A stretch of 52,735 bases of DNA, from positions 207,409,955 through 207,462,689 of the forward strand of contig JBOZIK010000001.1 in the NCBI GenBank assembly GCA_051453625.1, given 5' to 3'. Made by a program: the position numbers and the translations under genes. The DNA is from Welwitschia mirabilis (Eukaryota > Gnetophyta > Gnetopsida > Welwitschiales). The notes below the pieces were generated by a model that worked only from the letters and a program-made list of their open reading frames with translations, was not told where the DNA came from and ran no database searches. Below, one piece after another: positions 11,972 through 25,616 of this stretch. Within the stretch, counting starts at the first letter, position 1. Every line of letters starts with the position of its first letter.

Positions 11972-14900
11972 GGTTATTTTTAAAATAAGCCTTCAAATGT
12001 CTAGCATAATTCTTAAGCATCTTAGCATAGATGTCCTTTCTTTCCTGTTTGAAGCCAAAATATAGATTAGAAAATCTCTTAGATTTGATGTCATCCAATA
12101 ACTCCACATAGGATCTAGCACTTAAATATTTTGCCATAATTGAAGTAGGAAGTCTATTAGGACTTCCATTTAAGAAAATTCTTTTACTACTTAGACACCT
12201 TAGATCTACTGAAGTCTACCCTTTTAAGTTTTTAGGATCTATGAAATGCCAATAAAAAAAATTCCCCTTTGGGATAGGAAAACTAGCATGAGGTTTTATT
12301 ATTACTACTACTCTATTGTAGGTTTTCATAGCATTAATGATACCAAGAAGTATGGGACATAAAGAGGCACATAAAAGATGTACTAAACCTCAATTGTAGC
12401 TACTACTATCACTATGCTAAAAACTAGAACCTAAAAAACCTACTTCAAAAGTCAAAGAATATTTGCTAGCATGTGGAAGATGTGCAAATGAACTTCCACC
12501 ACTAAAAGTGAGAAAGAAATCCAGTGGTGCATGGAAGATGTACCAACTTTAAGTGTCATAAGCGTTACTATGCTGGTATGAGAAATTCCTAAAGGCAGAG
12601 CCCTAGCTTTATTACAACTATGTTTCTATGCTCCAGGATTGAATATTCACTTCTTATTTACTCTCTTTGATAAGATCTATATTTCTTCCTATTGTAAATT
12701 TTGAGTCATTGACTATTTTTTGCCTTTTATTATTGTAAATCTAATTCTTATGATATTAATATGAATATGATGCATCCATCCCTCCATATTATAAACTTTA
12801 TTATTTTTAATTCAATAAATGATTTCATTAAATAATCTAATTAACATATATTTCATTAATATATTAGCACACCCAAAATATTTTTTTAGTAAATAAATAA
12901 TAGGATTTAGTTTTTAATTTTATAAATATAATAAAGTTTTTCTAGTATTATAATCCATTAAAAGTTGCAGTTGTGTTATTTCAAAAAAAAAAAGACCTCA
13001 TGCATTAAAATTCATAAAAATATAAAATCTATTTATGAAGACATGGATCTTATATTTACTTAATATACACATAAATAAATGTAGCTTTACATTTTTAATA
13101 CAATATCATTTACAAATAAGTGAAAGAGAAAATGCTTAACAAGGTTTCTTTTATTTTTATTATAACATGCTAAGACTGCTTCAAAAATTTTTTATGATCT
13201 CTTAATTAGTTAACATAATAGTTAATCTTAATATGTAATTTACTTTAGATTATTAATTTATGTTAGTCTTCAATTTTATCCTTTGAGATAATTTGAAAGC
13301 TTATATAGAAAGTTATGACCATATGTAATCATTATTAAATTTTGAAACATGTTTTTTTCATCTTAAGATAAAATATCTTTATATGTAATCAAAACTACAA
13401 AATAACATTTCAAGTAAAACAACATCATTTCATGGGATAGATGGAGAGAAAGGGAAGAAAATGGTATTATCCTTAAGAGGCTTTTCATATAGGATTATAA
13501 GATGTGGATGAGGATTTACCTCACACATTTTCATGTACTTTTGTAAGACCATTATAAAAATTCCATTTAATTGGTACTTATAAATAAGGGAAGGGTTAAA
13601 GAAAAAAAGAGTGTATCCTCATTAAATTTTAAATTAAAATGAACTAAAATTATTGGTTAAAGTTTCAAATAATAACTCTCATGATTGCTAAGTGCTTTCT
13701 TTCCATTATGCTTATAAAGTTCATTTCTTTCTTCAAGTGTCATAAACTTATTATTTATTACTTTTAGATGGAAAATTTCAAATGAGAGTTTCTAATATAA
13801 AATTTTTTGGTATTTTTGTCCAAGCTTGGGTCTTATTTTATCTTTGTATAACTTGATTTTAAAGAAGCCAAATGAGATTTTCATGCTTGATTTTTTCCTC
13901 TTAGATTACCTAATCAAAAGAGTCATTTAAAAATAAAGGAATAACTATATAAAACTAACTGGACTTAAGTCTTATAAAATACATGTGAAACATGTTAACT
14001 TTATTAAAGTGGCCTTTAAATGTGAAGTATTGTTAAATAAAGATGCATCATTATTTCTATAGTTTTAGAATTTCATTTTAAAAGTAACAATATCTTGATT
14101 TTTCTAATATTATATGAGTCAAATGATAAAAGCTATTTCTAAAATATTTAGGTTTTTTACCCCTTTTGATTTTGTAACTTTTTGGGTTACATCTAATTAC
14201 CTCTATTAGTATTTATTCATTAACATAAATCATGGTTCCATAAACCTTTATCCATTATAATTGTTGATAAATTCCTCAAGAATCCTATGCCATGAATATT
14301 GAGTTTCTCCATTGAATTACTTTCATTTATAGCTATAAATAAATCTAAGATCTGATCATTATTCATTAGGGCTTTATTATAAAATGGTGCTACTCTTTGA
14401 CCTCTTTCCATTTTGAAAAACTAAGGTTGAAACTATGATTGTGAAAATGGTAGCAACTAGATCTAGATCTAGGATAATGATAATACAAAAGATAAGCACA
14501 ATGGAAATTTAGAGTTTGAAGATGTCTAGCTTTAAGAAAAACTTAAAGCTAGAGCAAGTAATAGGGGATGTGGAAGAAAAGGCAAAGAAACTATAGCACA
14601 TAGTAGTAATAAGAGGACATGAGGTTATAATGACACAATTTGGACAAGTAGTGACAACCCAACAACAGATTATGACTCTTAAAAAATCAAGGAATTAATT
14701 TGGAATTAAGTTTGATGATAATGAGATAAGTTATTTACACATGATATAAGATTATTTTTTTCTTTTTTTTTTCTTTTATTGTTCTTGACAAGAAATTAAA
14801 GATCTAGTTCATTGATGGCTTACACACCACCAATAATAAGAGTTTGTCTTTCGATAATTAGAGTTGTATTAGATGTAAAATAATTATGCTTTTAACTTTT

Positions 14901-15748
14901 CCTTTGGCTTCTAAGAGACTACCCTCCAAAACACGTATACTTCAACTTTCTTCCTTTCACTCCCAACCAACTACTTTCTACTCTAAGGTTTTGAGAAAAA
15001 TATTAAAAGGCTTACATTACATTAAAAAGGTTATTAACTCTATAATTTTAAAATAAATTTAAAATTACTGTAAGCATCGCTAATTGAGAGAAGAATATCC
15101 AAGTTATTTTTAAAAGAAAATATTATAACTAAAATAAGTAAGAGAACACAAAAAAAAAAATCCATAATATGATTTTGAGGTTAAAAAAATGTTAATCTTT
15201 TTAACAAACTTTTTTATTGGAAATATACCAAAATCGATAAAAACATTATTTTCATAATAAAATATTTTAGTTCTTAGTTTAAAAAGTTTGATATGTGGGT
15301 TTATTTGAATAAGAAAAACATACAATTTTTTTATAATCTCTATAACATAGTTCTCATGCAATAACTTGAATGGAATCTTTAATAATATGGTTTATAATTG
15401 TTTACCATTTGTTTTTAAAAAACACATTTAAAATACTAGATATTATTTTTAATATCTATAATGAAAAAGTTAAGATAAACATAATACTTTAAATGATCAA
15501 AAGGGTAGACTTTGATGTTGATGATGATTATTTAAGATTAGATTCTAAATCGATAGTTAAGTTATCTATTTATTGTAACTAGATTCAAACTTAGTTAATT
15601 TTTTACTATAAAATAATATTTAATGTACAAGCTATATAAGAACTATTTTTTTTTTCCCACTAAGATACATTAAACCCATTCAAAACAAACTATAATATTT
15701 ACAAACATATAAAGTCCAAAATTTTCATCTAAAAACTTCAAATGTTAA
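11972..15748. other. AT-rich stretch with no recognisable gene
   Basis: I see no coherent gene in these 3.8 kb. Weak hints only: 12590-12660 reads like the VLYxPGL block of a Ty1/copia protease region in one frame, and 14440-14660 plus strand contains VATRSRSR followed by a charged stretch, like the N-terminus of a decayed gag. Neither has flanking domains. The last 60 bp (15690-15748) match the leader left of the other E2 LTR copy (22185-22245), so this end belongs to an E2-type internal region. Confidence 0.5.
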
Positions 15749-15758
15749 TCTGATACCA
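15749..15758 (-). promoter_or_regulatory. Primer-binding site left of the E2 left LTR
   Basis: On the minus strand TGGTATCAGA begins three bases after the LTR end (GATGTTACA). This tRNA-Met-type site is where a 5' LTR meets the internal region, although this LTR also serves as the 3' LTR of E2. Sixty bases beyond it match the leader at 22185-22245. Confidence 0.75.
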
Positions 15759-15761
15759 AAA

Positions 15762-18633
15762 TGTAACATCCATAATCTTTGGCCAGAAACTTCAAACTGT
15801 TCTGTTTATTAAGATGTGAAGATGAGAAAAAGATATTAAACTAGTTTAGCCAATTTATTATGAAAAGGGGCTCTAATCATAAAACTATAATATTATAATA
15901 AAAATTAAGCTTAAATCTTAGAAAATAAAATATTAGTTAAGAATACAAGTGACATTAAATTTTTTTATAGGAAAAATAAACCTAAGGTAATGATCCTAAA
16001 GATTCATAGACTAGTTATAAGAATTATTAGAGTTGAAGTAAAAGATTAGTTAAAGGAATTAAAAGATCAGAAGGAAATAATAAGAGCTTTAAATGAAGGA
16101 TTGAATTATAGATATTATTGCTAACTTAAAATGGAGGAATGACATCAAAAACATCAAGCCCTATAACAAAGGTATATTTACAATAGGAAAAAAATACATG
16201 CTAGTTAAAACTTATTAAACTACAGCTTCAAGTAAAGATACAACTATAAGCCTTTTAAAATTAAAACCAAACTACAAGTTTAAAAAATTGAAACAATTTG
16301 ATATTTTAAAGATATAATGTTTACAAGTCTATTATAGATAAATGACTATAAATATTTGAAAATAAAAAGTTAATCATAACACATGAGAAGATTACAAGTT
16401 ATAATAGTGAACAAACCACTTTTGTTAATATTTTTCAAGCATAATCTAGAACATAAATATTCCACTTCCATATGCCCTTCTCAAGAAGATGTATCAACCT
16501 TTACTATTCTTGATCCCCTATTTAACCAAAAGAGTATGGATTAAGAATCATAAATCATTATAATCATTAGTATTACCTAGGCAAAAAATATATAAAGGTA
16601 GAAAGAACACTAAGGTATAAGATAGATAAAAATAAGACAAGAAGAAAGACTCCAAATCATCAACAATTCGAGTTTCATGGAAATGGAAATGAGATTAACC
16701 AATTTTATCATATAAGTTACTACTGCCTCATTTAGTAATATATCATTTCAATTTTATTTATCCACTACCTCACTCAGTGATCTATGAATCATCATTATCA
16801 CTACCTCATTTAGTAATTTATAGTTTTATTTTTATATTATCACTACCACATTTGATAATCTATGGTTTATCTTTCTACTATCTCAACGATCTATGATTTT
16901 CCGTATTCCACTACTTCATTTGGTGATCTATGAAACTCTCATTTACATATCAATATTTGGAGTTTTAAAGATGAAACAAGAAAGAATAAAATATAGTTCT
17001 ATAGATTATATTTTCAAGTATCAAAATACTTCATAAAATAATCTAAATATGCAACATTTCACTTTAGAAAAGTTAATATGATACATGAATAATTTTTAAA
17101 TATATAGAAAATTCTCATACAAAAATTTCAAAACAATTAGATATAGTTAAAACATTTTAGAAATTTATAATAATTCCAAGAAACCTAAGATTTAATAAGA
17201 AAACAAGAATTTCTTTTGACTAAAAAAGGATGCAAAGACTTAGGATCATATAAAAGATGTAAGAATACAATGGACTCATACTTGAAATGAAAGTAATAGT
17301 ACAATCATACCAAGGATTTAAGAAAACCATAAGAATCATATTAGATACACAAGAAGCAAAATCTAGATCATACATGATTCAAGAAATACTTAGGACCATA
17401 CAAAAGATGTAAGAAATCCCTTCTATCATACCCATCATTCAACATGAAGTTTTCTAAGTTTTAAGATTACTACATCTAAGCTCCAAATACTCCAAGATTT
17501 CAAGGATTTTAAAATTTCCAAATCTTCAAGGTATAAGGTCACTAAGATCCCAAGTGTAGAAGATATTCTAAATAATAAGACTAAAGAAAGAAAGTAGTAT
17601 TTATGATGAGAAGATGAAATGAAATAGATGATGTTAAGAAATACATAAGCCACTATTATTTTTAGGAAAAATAGTTATGATTCCCTACCTAGCTACTAGG
17701 TACATTTAATACTTTACCATGTTAATAGTAAATGTTCAACATGCTAAAAATCATTTGTCAATAATAAGTAATTAATAGTTATAAGAAGATGCCTCTATCC
17801 TCAATACATAAGCTACATAATTTAAAAGTTCTACACATTTTTAAAAAAAGTGGAAATAATATAAGCTTAGTTACATAACATCTCACTATTTTTAAAAAAG
17901 AGAAAGAATCATTAGTATTTACTTAAGTAAGCCATTAAAAAAAAGGATAGAATTTTGAAAAAATGTCACTACTTGCAAGTAATAAGGTAAAAAAATAGAT
18001 AATAATTACTTTTATTTATCTAATCAAGATGAAACATTGAGTAAGTAATTTCAATAGAACATCAGGATAAGATTTTGCCACATATAAATATTTTTCTATA
18101 ATGAATACATATTAACCACTAATAAAAGAGATTGCAACATCATAATTATGGATGTTACTTTATCATGAATACTAAGATAAAACATTAAAATAAACTAATA
18201 TAATTCATTTTAATAACTATAACTGTTACAAGAATCTTTTGTATGTAGTAAAATGAGTAAGTGATAAAAGAAGGAAATATACTAATCGTGGTACATTAGA
18301 TGCAACTGTTACAAAAGGAAATGAAATAATATTTTTGTAATCATAAATTTAAGTTTAAAAAATTAAATAATAAAAAAAAATTTAAAAAATATTATTCATT
18401 ACAGTAGTTACAAGAAAAGAAAGCCTTTAAAATAATAGTTACAGCACAACATCTTTCCACTAATAAAGTAAAGAATTACATCTCAAATAATAATATGCTA
18501 ATAAATAAAGAATAAATAAATAATCTAACAATTAAATCATCTTAGTGGGTTCACTATCTAAAAATTATTTTTTTAAGTTTCTATTTAATCATTTGGGCTA
18601 AATATTTGGATCTTGACCAATCTAGATGTGATA
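15762..18633 (-). repeat. E2 left LTR (about 2872 bp)
   Basis: Read on the minus strand it starts TATCACATC (TG changed to TA) after the polypurine tract and ends GATGTTACA before the primer-like site at 15749-15758. It aligns with 22260-24226 and then with 40900-41899. One segment of about 45 bp near 17680-17725 is absent from the split copy. Short repeated phrases such as AAAAGATGTAAGAA recur at 17220-17420. No coding sequence is supported; open frames here match the other LTR copy only as repeat. Confidence 0.8.
16712..16940. repeat. Minisatellite in the E2 left LTR
   Basis: A unit of about 45-55 bp built on CCACTACCTCATTTGGTGATCTATG is repeated about five times with substitutions. The same array is at 23222-23475 in the other LTR copy, so it was part of the LTR before insertion. 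Confidence 0.7.
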
Positions 18634-18652
18634 TTTCTCTTCCACTTAAAAA
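18634..18652 (-). promoter_or_regulatory. E2 polypurine tract
   Basis: On the minus strand TTTTTAAGTGGAAGAGAAA directly precedes the LTR start. It matches the AAGTGG-purine form seen before 3' LTRs in this window and sets the orientation of E2. Confidence 0.7.
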
Positions 18653-21600
18653 GTTTCCTTCTAGAAACTTAAACAAAAAGATTAGGTTTCCACTATAAAA
18701 TGTTTTTTTCATATTTTTAATTAGCTTATAGTTCTTTCTAATTTGATATTGATTATTGACCCATTATCATCAAACCAAAATCCATGACAAATTCCTTTCT
18801 ATTTAATCATATGCATTGCTTATTTTTCAAATGATAAACTATTCCTATAAATCTCTAAAGGATTTTTCCTTATTCTTAAATTTTAATGAGGGCTAATGAA
18901 TCAATAAAAACTAATATTAACCTTTGATGTTAAAGTAAATTTTAAAAAGTTCATCTAAGTTAAATCATAAGAATAATAAGCATTATTCTTTATAAAAGGG
19001 AACCAAAAAAAAGCTCATAAGGAGTTCTATTTCTGTCAAGCAATAATATTATACTGAATTTTAATCTTAAAGGTATATATAGTTATGACCCATATTATAC
19101 AAGTAACTTATATATAATAATAAACTAGTATAAATAAAATAAATTTAATGATTTTATCATGTAAATTAAAAAACTTAATACAAGTAAAAATAACTTTAAG
19201 AAAATTTTAAAATTTTCTATCATAGATTAATTAAAAACAAAAAATTTGACTAAATGATAAATAAACAAATAATTTAAGTTAAATGTATAGAGATGCATAA
19301 TGATAATATATGTATAATTATAGAGACTACTTTAAATAAACATATGGTTTGGTGGTTTGCGTGAGACTAATACCAAAGCTTAATAGAGTTTTTGTGATGT
19401 ACATTTAAGGAAGCTAACATAGATAAGTAGGAAGATAATAGAATAACATATCCTACTATTACAAAGCCTAATAAAAATTCCTTTTAGGAATATAAGAGAT
19501 CTTTAATAGACTATGAGTTTACTAGTTCTTACCCCATAGTCACAATATGTTTAACATCTTCTAGTCTCATCTACATAAGGTATCTTTTTCTTTATGTAAT
19601 TAAATTAGCATTTAAAGGTTTATGACTCTTTTTTATCAATAAAAACTTAATTTTGTAAAACATGATTAATGTAATAACATTTCTCATAGAATAATGTATA
19701 AACTAGTCATTCTAACACTATTCCTTGGTTTGTAATTTGAGGCCATAGACTTACAATAAGTTGTAATTATGAAAGCATGAGAAGATATATTTTTCAAAAA
19801 TAATGATGGTTTTAAGTTATGTCTCTCTAGATGTGTTTGTAATAGTCGATTATAGATTTCTAAGCCTCTGCTTTTAGTAACCTTTATGAAATTAATGCCT
19901 TATATTTATCTTCCTTATCTAGAAAACATTTGATTACGTTGTTTTATTTATATGTAAACTCTTATTTTTTATTAATGAAATCAGTGGAAGTCATTTAATT
20001 CACAAAACTTTTTGAATCCTCTTGATAATGTTGTATCATTATAGGTTTTATGCATTCTGAGATTTTTGGGAGTAATGGTTTTTGATCTATTAGCACATCC
20101 CTCAAAGACATTATGTCTTATGAGCTTAAGCATCATACTAAAATTTTTAAAGTTATAGTTTTTGAGAGTAATCTCCTTGTAGGGATTTCTTCTATACTTC
20201 TCTAACAATTCCCTCTATTGAAGAATATCCAATACTAACTAAAGATTGAATGAATTGATGAAGTATGTTTCTAGTTTCTCTCTGAGAAGTCTAATTTTCT
20301 AAAACGTAGATGAAAATGGCAAATCTAGAAGCTTCTTTTCTATTATGGCTTTTTCCATAGCTTATTCGATGTCCTAGAATTTTAAGATGACATAACCAAA
20401 AAACTTTAAAGGATGGTATGAACATAAAAAGTGCAATCCCTCATCTTGGGCATTAAATCTACACATTTCATTTTCATAGTTTTGAAATTCTTCACAGATA
20501 AGAGTGAAGAATTTAGTTTTAAGACTAGGGCCCATGCAATTTCACCCTTAAATACCACTTTTAGAGAACAGTATCATCCTAAATCTAATGTGTAAAATCT
20601 CTAGAATGCATACATGAAGAAATGAATGAGATCATCCCTTATAACTCTCATAAAATAAGGGAGGATCTATTATTTCTACTACTCTTGTATGTTGCTCATT
20701 TTTTAAATGTCATAGACGAATAATCTACCTAGAATTCTTAACAAATATATAGGAACACATTCTTGTAAAGATTTTTCACCATGACATAAGCAGAGTGTAT
20801 CTGTTAAAAGCTCAAAAACCTATTTACAAACTCTATGGATAAAAGATGATAGAAGTTGAGCTGATTGAATAAGTAACTAGTCTTTTGTGAATTCCACTAG
20901 AATTTTGCATTAATAAAAGACAATATGTAAGAAATTAACTCATTGATCTGATAGGCTATGCATAGTAGAAGCAGTGTGTTGTGTCTTAGATCAATTTTCA
21001 CTAAGAAACATGAAGGATTTTCTTATTTGTAAAGAAATTGATTAGTTGCTTCAATAATTTCATGAGAATTATAAATGTGACATTAACAACTTTGTATCTT
21101 AAAGATAACACTTAATGAAGGAGAAAAAATATTTGGGTAGATGATTCTTTCTGGGCTTCTTACTGATAAGTCTTCTTTATAGGTAGTGATGATGCTTAGC
21201 ATAATCATTTTCACTATCATTAAGAAAGTATTTTAAGAGAACTTTGATAACTTCATTGATTTTGATCTTCATATCTATTACACTAAATTCATATTCATCT
21301 TCATAGTATCTGAGTGAGAGGGCTTTTAGATTATCAATAGCAGCTTGATGTTGCTAATTAAAATTTGTAGAAATCTTCTTGTTCAGTCTCATACTTAGAT
21401 TCTTCAATATTAAAAAAATGATTTTCAAAGCTAAAGCTCATGGGGGATATGAATTTTCCAATTCTTATTTTTCCACATCTGTAAGAATAGTAATTAAAAA
21501 GTAGCATATAAAATTTATAGGTCCTCCACATGAAATAATCCATACTTTGTGATGATTCTTATCATAATATCATGGCATAAATAGTCCTATTTATCTAATA

Positions 21601-22245
21601 AATCATATGAAAATCAATGAACTATAATACCAGTCCCTTCAATTCTGAATTCAGATTCAAATCTGGCAAGTGATGAGGTGTAGGAACTCAAATCTACATA
21701 TCACATATAAGAGATTTTCTTATTTAGAGCCACCAGAACACTTTTCATGGCCATAATGAAACTAATTCTAATTCATTTAGATTATACAAATAAGAAGTTA
21801 CATGAGTGTCTTAATTTCGAAGTTAATTTACTAAAATCAAATCTAAAGTAGATCATTCATATGTTAATGAGACAAACGTTATTTTTCAAAGGAAAAAATA
21901 TTGTATAGTCTTGTTCAACACATTAATGGAATCCATTTGCAAAAGTAATCAAATAAGCTACTACATTAAATCTTGATTATTGATTCAATATTTTAGTATT
22001 ATCATGTGTCATTTCAACTTCCAACTCAATCACATGTTTACATATTTTTGGTATTACTCTTGGAAATTTATTTAACTCTAAACAGGAAGGAACCTTCAAA
22101 TTTAATAGATAGTTTGAAGAACCTAAATTTGTTTTTTTAATAAACTTATAACATCTTAATAATAATTATGCGTAATGAAATCACAACCTAATCTCTAATT
22201 CCAAAATGCAAAGTCCAATCTTTTATCCAAAAACTTCAAATATTA
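18653..22245 (-). pseudogene. E2 internal region with unrecognised coding remnant
   Basis: Between about 21543 and 19981 the minus-strand translation keeps long protein-like stretches broken by stops: an open piece at 21358-21543, a part with AIDNLKALSLRYYEDEYEF near 21320-21270, and a Lys/Asn-rich 75-codon piece at 19981-20208 with EGCANRSKTITPKNLRMH. I do not recognise the family. It has no zinc knuckle, D-S/T-G protease, RT palm or integrase DDE blocks. It could be a captured host gene, a divergent gag or an accessory protein. The outer parts (18653-19900 and 21550-22245) are AT-rich without clear coding signal. Confidence 0.35.
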
Positions 22246-22256
22246 CTTTGATACCA
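22246..22256 (-). promoter_or_regulatory. E2 primer-binding site
   Basis: On the minus strand TGGTATCAAAG lies three bases after the right LTR's end (TGTTACA at 22260). It is a one-base variant of the tRNA-Met complement and marks this as the 5' LTR of E2. Confidence 0.75.
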
Positions 22257-22259
22257 ACA

Positions 22260-24226
22260 TGTAACATCTACAATTTTAAGCCACAAAATTCAAACTATTA
22301 TGTCTATTGAGGTGCAAATATTAGCTAAAGATATTAAAACATTTAAGTAAATTTATAATGGAAAGGAGCTCTAATTATAAAACTATAATATTACAATAAA
22401 AATTAATCTTAGAAAATAAAATATTAGCTATACAATGTAGCATTAAGTTTTTTTGAAGGAAAAATGGACTCAAGGTAATAATCTTGAAAGGTAATAAACT
22501 AACCATAAGAATTAATAAAGTAGAGGTAAAGAATTAGCTTAAGGAATTAAAAGATCAGCCATGAAAGTATTCAACAATATGTAATCTTTAAGAAAATAAG
22601 AATGAAATAATAAGATCTTTAAATGGAGGATTAAACTATAGATATTATTACTAAATTCAAATGGAAGAATGACATCAAAAAAGTTGAGTTGTATAAGAAA
22701 GTCATATTTACAATAGAAAAATAAGACATGCTAGATAAAACTTATCAAACTACTATGAGCCCTTTAAAATGAAAATGAAAACTACAAGTTTAAGAAATAG
22801 AACAATTTGATATTTTAAAGCTACTATGTTTATAAGTCTATTATAGATAAATGATTGCAAATTTTTAGGGAAAATGATTAATCATGAGATATAAGAAGAT
22901 TATAAATTACAATAATGAACAAATCATCTACTTAATACTTTTTAAATATAAGATAGATAGTGAATATTTCATTTTCATATACCCCCAGGTAAGATGTATT
23001 AGTCTTTATCATGCTCTAGTTTATTCCTTATTTAATGCAAAAAAGTATGGAGTGAGAATTGTGAATTATAACAATTCCCAGTAGGTCCCAAGTAAGAAAA
23101 AGATAAAGCTAGGAAGAACATCAAGAAAAAGGATAAATTAAGATAAGATAAGAAAAAACACTCCAAATTATCAAGCACTAGAATTTCATGAAAATAGAAT
23201 AACTGGTTTTATCATATAATTTATCATTACCTCATTTGGTGATTTGTGATTTAATTTTATTTGTCCACTCCATCTTTGATGATCTATGAATCATCATTAC
23301 CACTACCTCATTCAGTGATCTACAGCTTTATTTTTATATTACCACTGCCTCACTTAGCAATCTGTGATTTTATCTCTCCACTACCCCATTAGGTAATCTA
23401 CGAAATTATCAATTCCATTGCCTCATTCGATCATGTGTGGATTTCCATATTCCACTACCTTATCAATATTTATGGAACTCCCATTTTCATAAGAAGATCT
23501 AGAGTTTTAAATATGTGACAAGAAATAGTAAGATTTACCTTTACAGATTATTTTTGTAAGTATCAAGGTACTTCACAAAATAATCTAAAGATGTAATATT
23601 GCACTTCACAAGAGTTAAGATGATACAAGAATAATTTTTGAAAATATAGCAAAATATCCTAGAATAATTTGAAAATAATCAGAAATAAATAATACATTTT
23701 AGAAATTTACAAAAATTCTAACAAACATTATATTTAATAAGAAAACAAGAATTTCTTTGAACCACAAAAGATGTAAGAACTTAGGATCATATAAAAGACG
23801 TAAGAATATAATGAAATCATATTTGAAATAAAAATAATAGTAAAATCATAGTTAGAATACAAGAAAACCATAAGAATCAAATGAGATATATAAGAAATAA
23901 AATCTAAACCATATAATATCAAGAAATACATAGAACCATACAAATGATGTAAGAAATCCCTAGTACCATATCCATGCTTGGGCATGAAGTTTTTAAAGCT
24001 TTAAGAATGCTACACCCAAGATCTAAAGACTCCAAAATTTTAAATACTTTAAAATTTTCAAAGCTTCAAAGTACAAGATCATCAAAATTCAAGTGTAGAA
24101 GATATTGCAAATAATAAGACTAAAGAAAAGGGATTCCTATTTATAATGAAAAGGTAAAATGAAATAGATGATGCCAAGGGATACATAAGCCATTATTATC
24201 ATTGGAAAAGATAGTTATGATTTCAT
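22260..24226 (-). repeat. E2 right LTR, inner part
   Basis: Homologous to 15762-17678 of the left copy, for example the TGTAACAT ends, the CCTCATTTGGTGATC array and the GATAGTTATGATT stretch. Homology stops at 24221-24226, where TTCAT, one copy of the E3 target duplication, precedes E3. The LTR resumes at 40900. Confidence 0.8.
23222..23475. repeat. Minisatellite in the E2 right LTR
   Basis: About five imperfect units based on CTACCTCATTTGGTGATCTATG correspond to the array at 16712-16940. Differences between the arrays are substitutions plus small changes in unit length. Confidence 0.7.
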
Positions 24227-25616
24227 AACCCCTAATCATTACTTTACTTGAAGTAGGTTTTAAACTAAGTTAACACTCAGTATCATTTTCTCCATAGGGA
24301 TAATTAGGATAGGTTTATAGAATTAATACAAACTCTTACTTAATTATAAGTTATAAATTAAAGAAAGAGAAGAAGAGGGAGCTAATAATATTGATTTTGA
24401 AACTTTGATTGGAAAGTATAAAAGTAAGCAAGCTTTATGTTTTCACTGACTCATCATCGATAATCCTTTACATCGATGATATCCTATGCTTATCCTAGAA
24501 CACACTTTAAACTATCAAGTAATGATGCCTTAGGTCATGATGACATAATCTCATTTACCATATAAGAGTTGGTGAATTCACAAGTCATTGATCCTTCATA
24601 GCCCTAAAATAAGCATGAAAAGTAAGAACTTAAATGTAGTTAAGATCCATCAAATTAAAAGGAATTAGATTAATTAAATAAAGAACTTGCTCTATTGATA
24701 ATTGAACTTGATAGTAAAGTTATTACTTAAGCATTTATAGTACAAAGTAATTCATGACTTAAAGTTAAAAGAAAAACAACTATGATTCATTAAGGAAATA
24801 AAAACACATTACATTTAAAAAACAAAAAGACTAATACTAGTGGAACTCCTTAAACTATCTTTGAAAGCAAGCTCACTTTAAAAGAAAGCACTTAAAAGGC
24901 CATCATGACTTAATGCTCTAAAGGTTCTATTCTTTTCCAAAATAAAGGACGTTATAATAGAGGATTGAAGGCCTTTTTATAAGTGAAGATGGAAGGTGAA
25001 GGATAGTTACAAACCTTTGGCTTGTAGTGTCAGAAATTATAAAATATGGCATGTAGCATTACATAGGGTGTTTGTCTTCTTTCATTAGGTAGAAATCATC
25101 ATAACAAAGCCAATACTTGACTCCTAAATGCTGTTGCTTCTACTAACTACTATTACTACCCTGTGTCTTCATTTTCATCCTACTCAATAGTGCCAGATGT
25201 TACTACTGCATTTCATTGTCATCACTGCCACATGTTATCAATCGTACAAGTTATCTCTGATGTGGAATATGATTAAGCTCATAATTACATTTAACTAAAT
25301 TTTGCATTGCAAGTTAGAAACATAAGTTTGAAAGTATTCTGCACAAAGGGACCAGCAGCACTAGGCAACCTGGATAGGGGTGTTGGATGACCTAGATAGT
25401 GGTATTAGCATTTTAGCCTAGATAATCATCATTTTAAAACATGTCTTCAAAGTGATATAGATACTCTAAAAATGTTGTGGAAAGATAATAAGTCTATAAT
25501 TAATATCAAAAAGTAAAAGAAGACATGTTTTATGATAAATCGATTATATTAATATTTTTCATTAAAATAAATTAGTCAATTTACTTGATCTGAATGTTCA
25601 TTTTTATGTGTTAATA
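24227..25616 (-). repeat. E3 3' LTR (left)
   Basis: The region 24589-25616 aligns with 39889-40894. The inner end is TATTAA on the minus strand (TG changed to TA), preceded by a short purine-rich AGGAGG. The outer 362 bp (24227-24588) have no counterpart in the other LTR; they are assigned to this LTR because the perfect target duplication lies at 24222-24226. Confidence 0.65.

Noticed and set aside
12590-12660. Possible Ty1/copia protease block
   Set aside because: A single short resemblance in an AT-rich region without neighbouring domains; noted only as a hint.
23734-23985. Minus-strand 83-codon open frame
   Set aside because: It lies in the E2 right LTR; the matching part of the left LTR (17220-17460) does not keep it, and composition is AT-driven.
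24584-24588. GTCAT as left target duplication of E3
   Set aside because: It matches TTCAT on the right at only four of five bases, and would leave 362 bp unexplained. TTCAT at 24222-24226 is identical and coincides with the end of E2 LTR homology.
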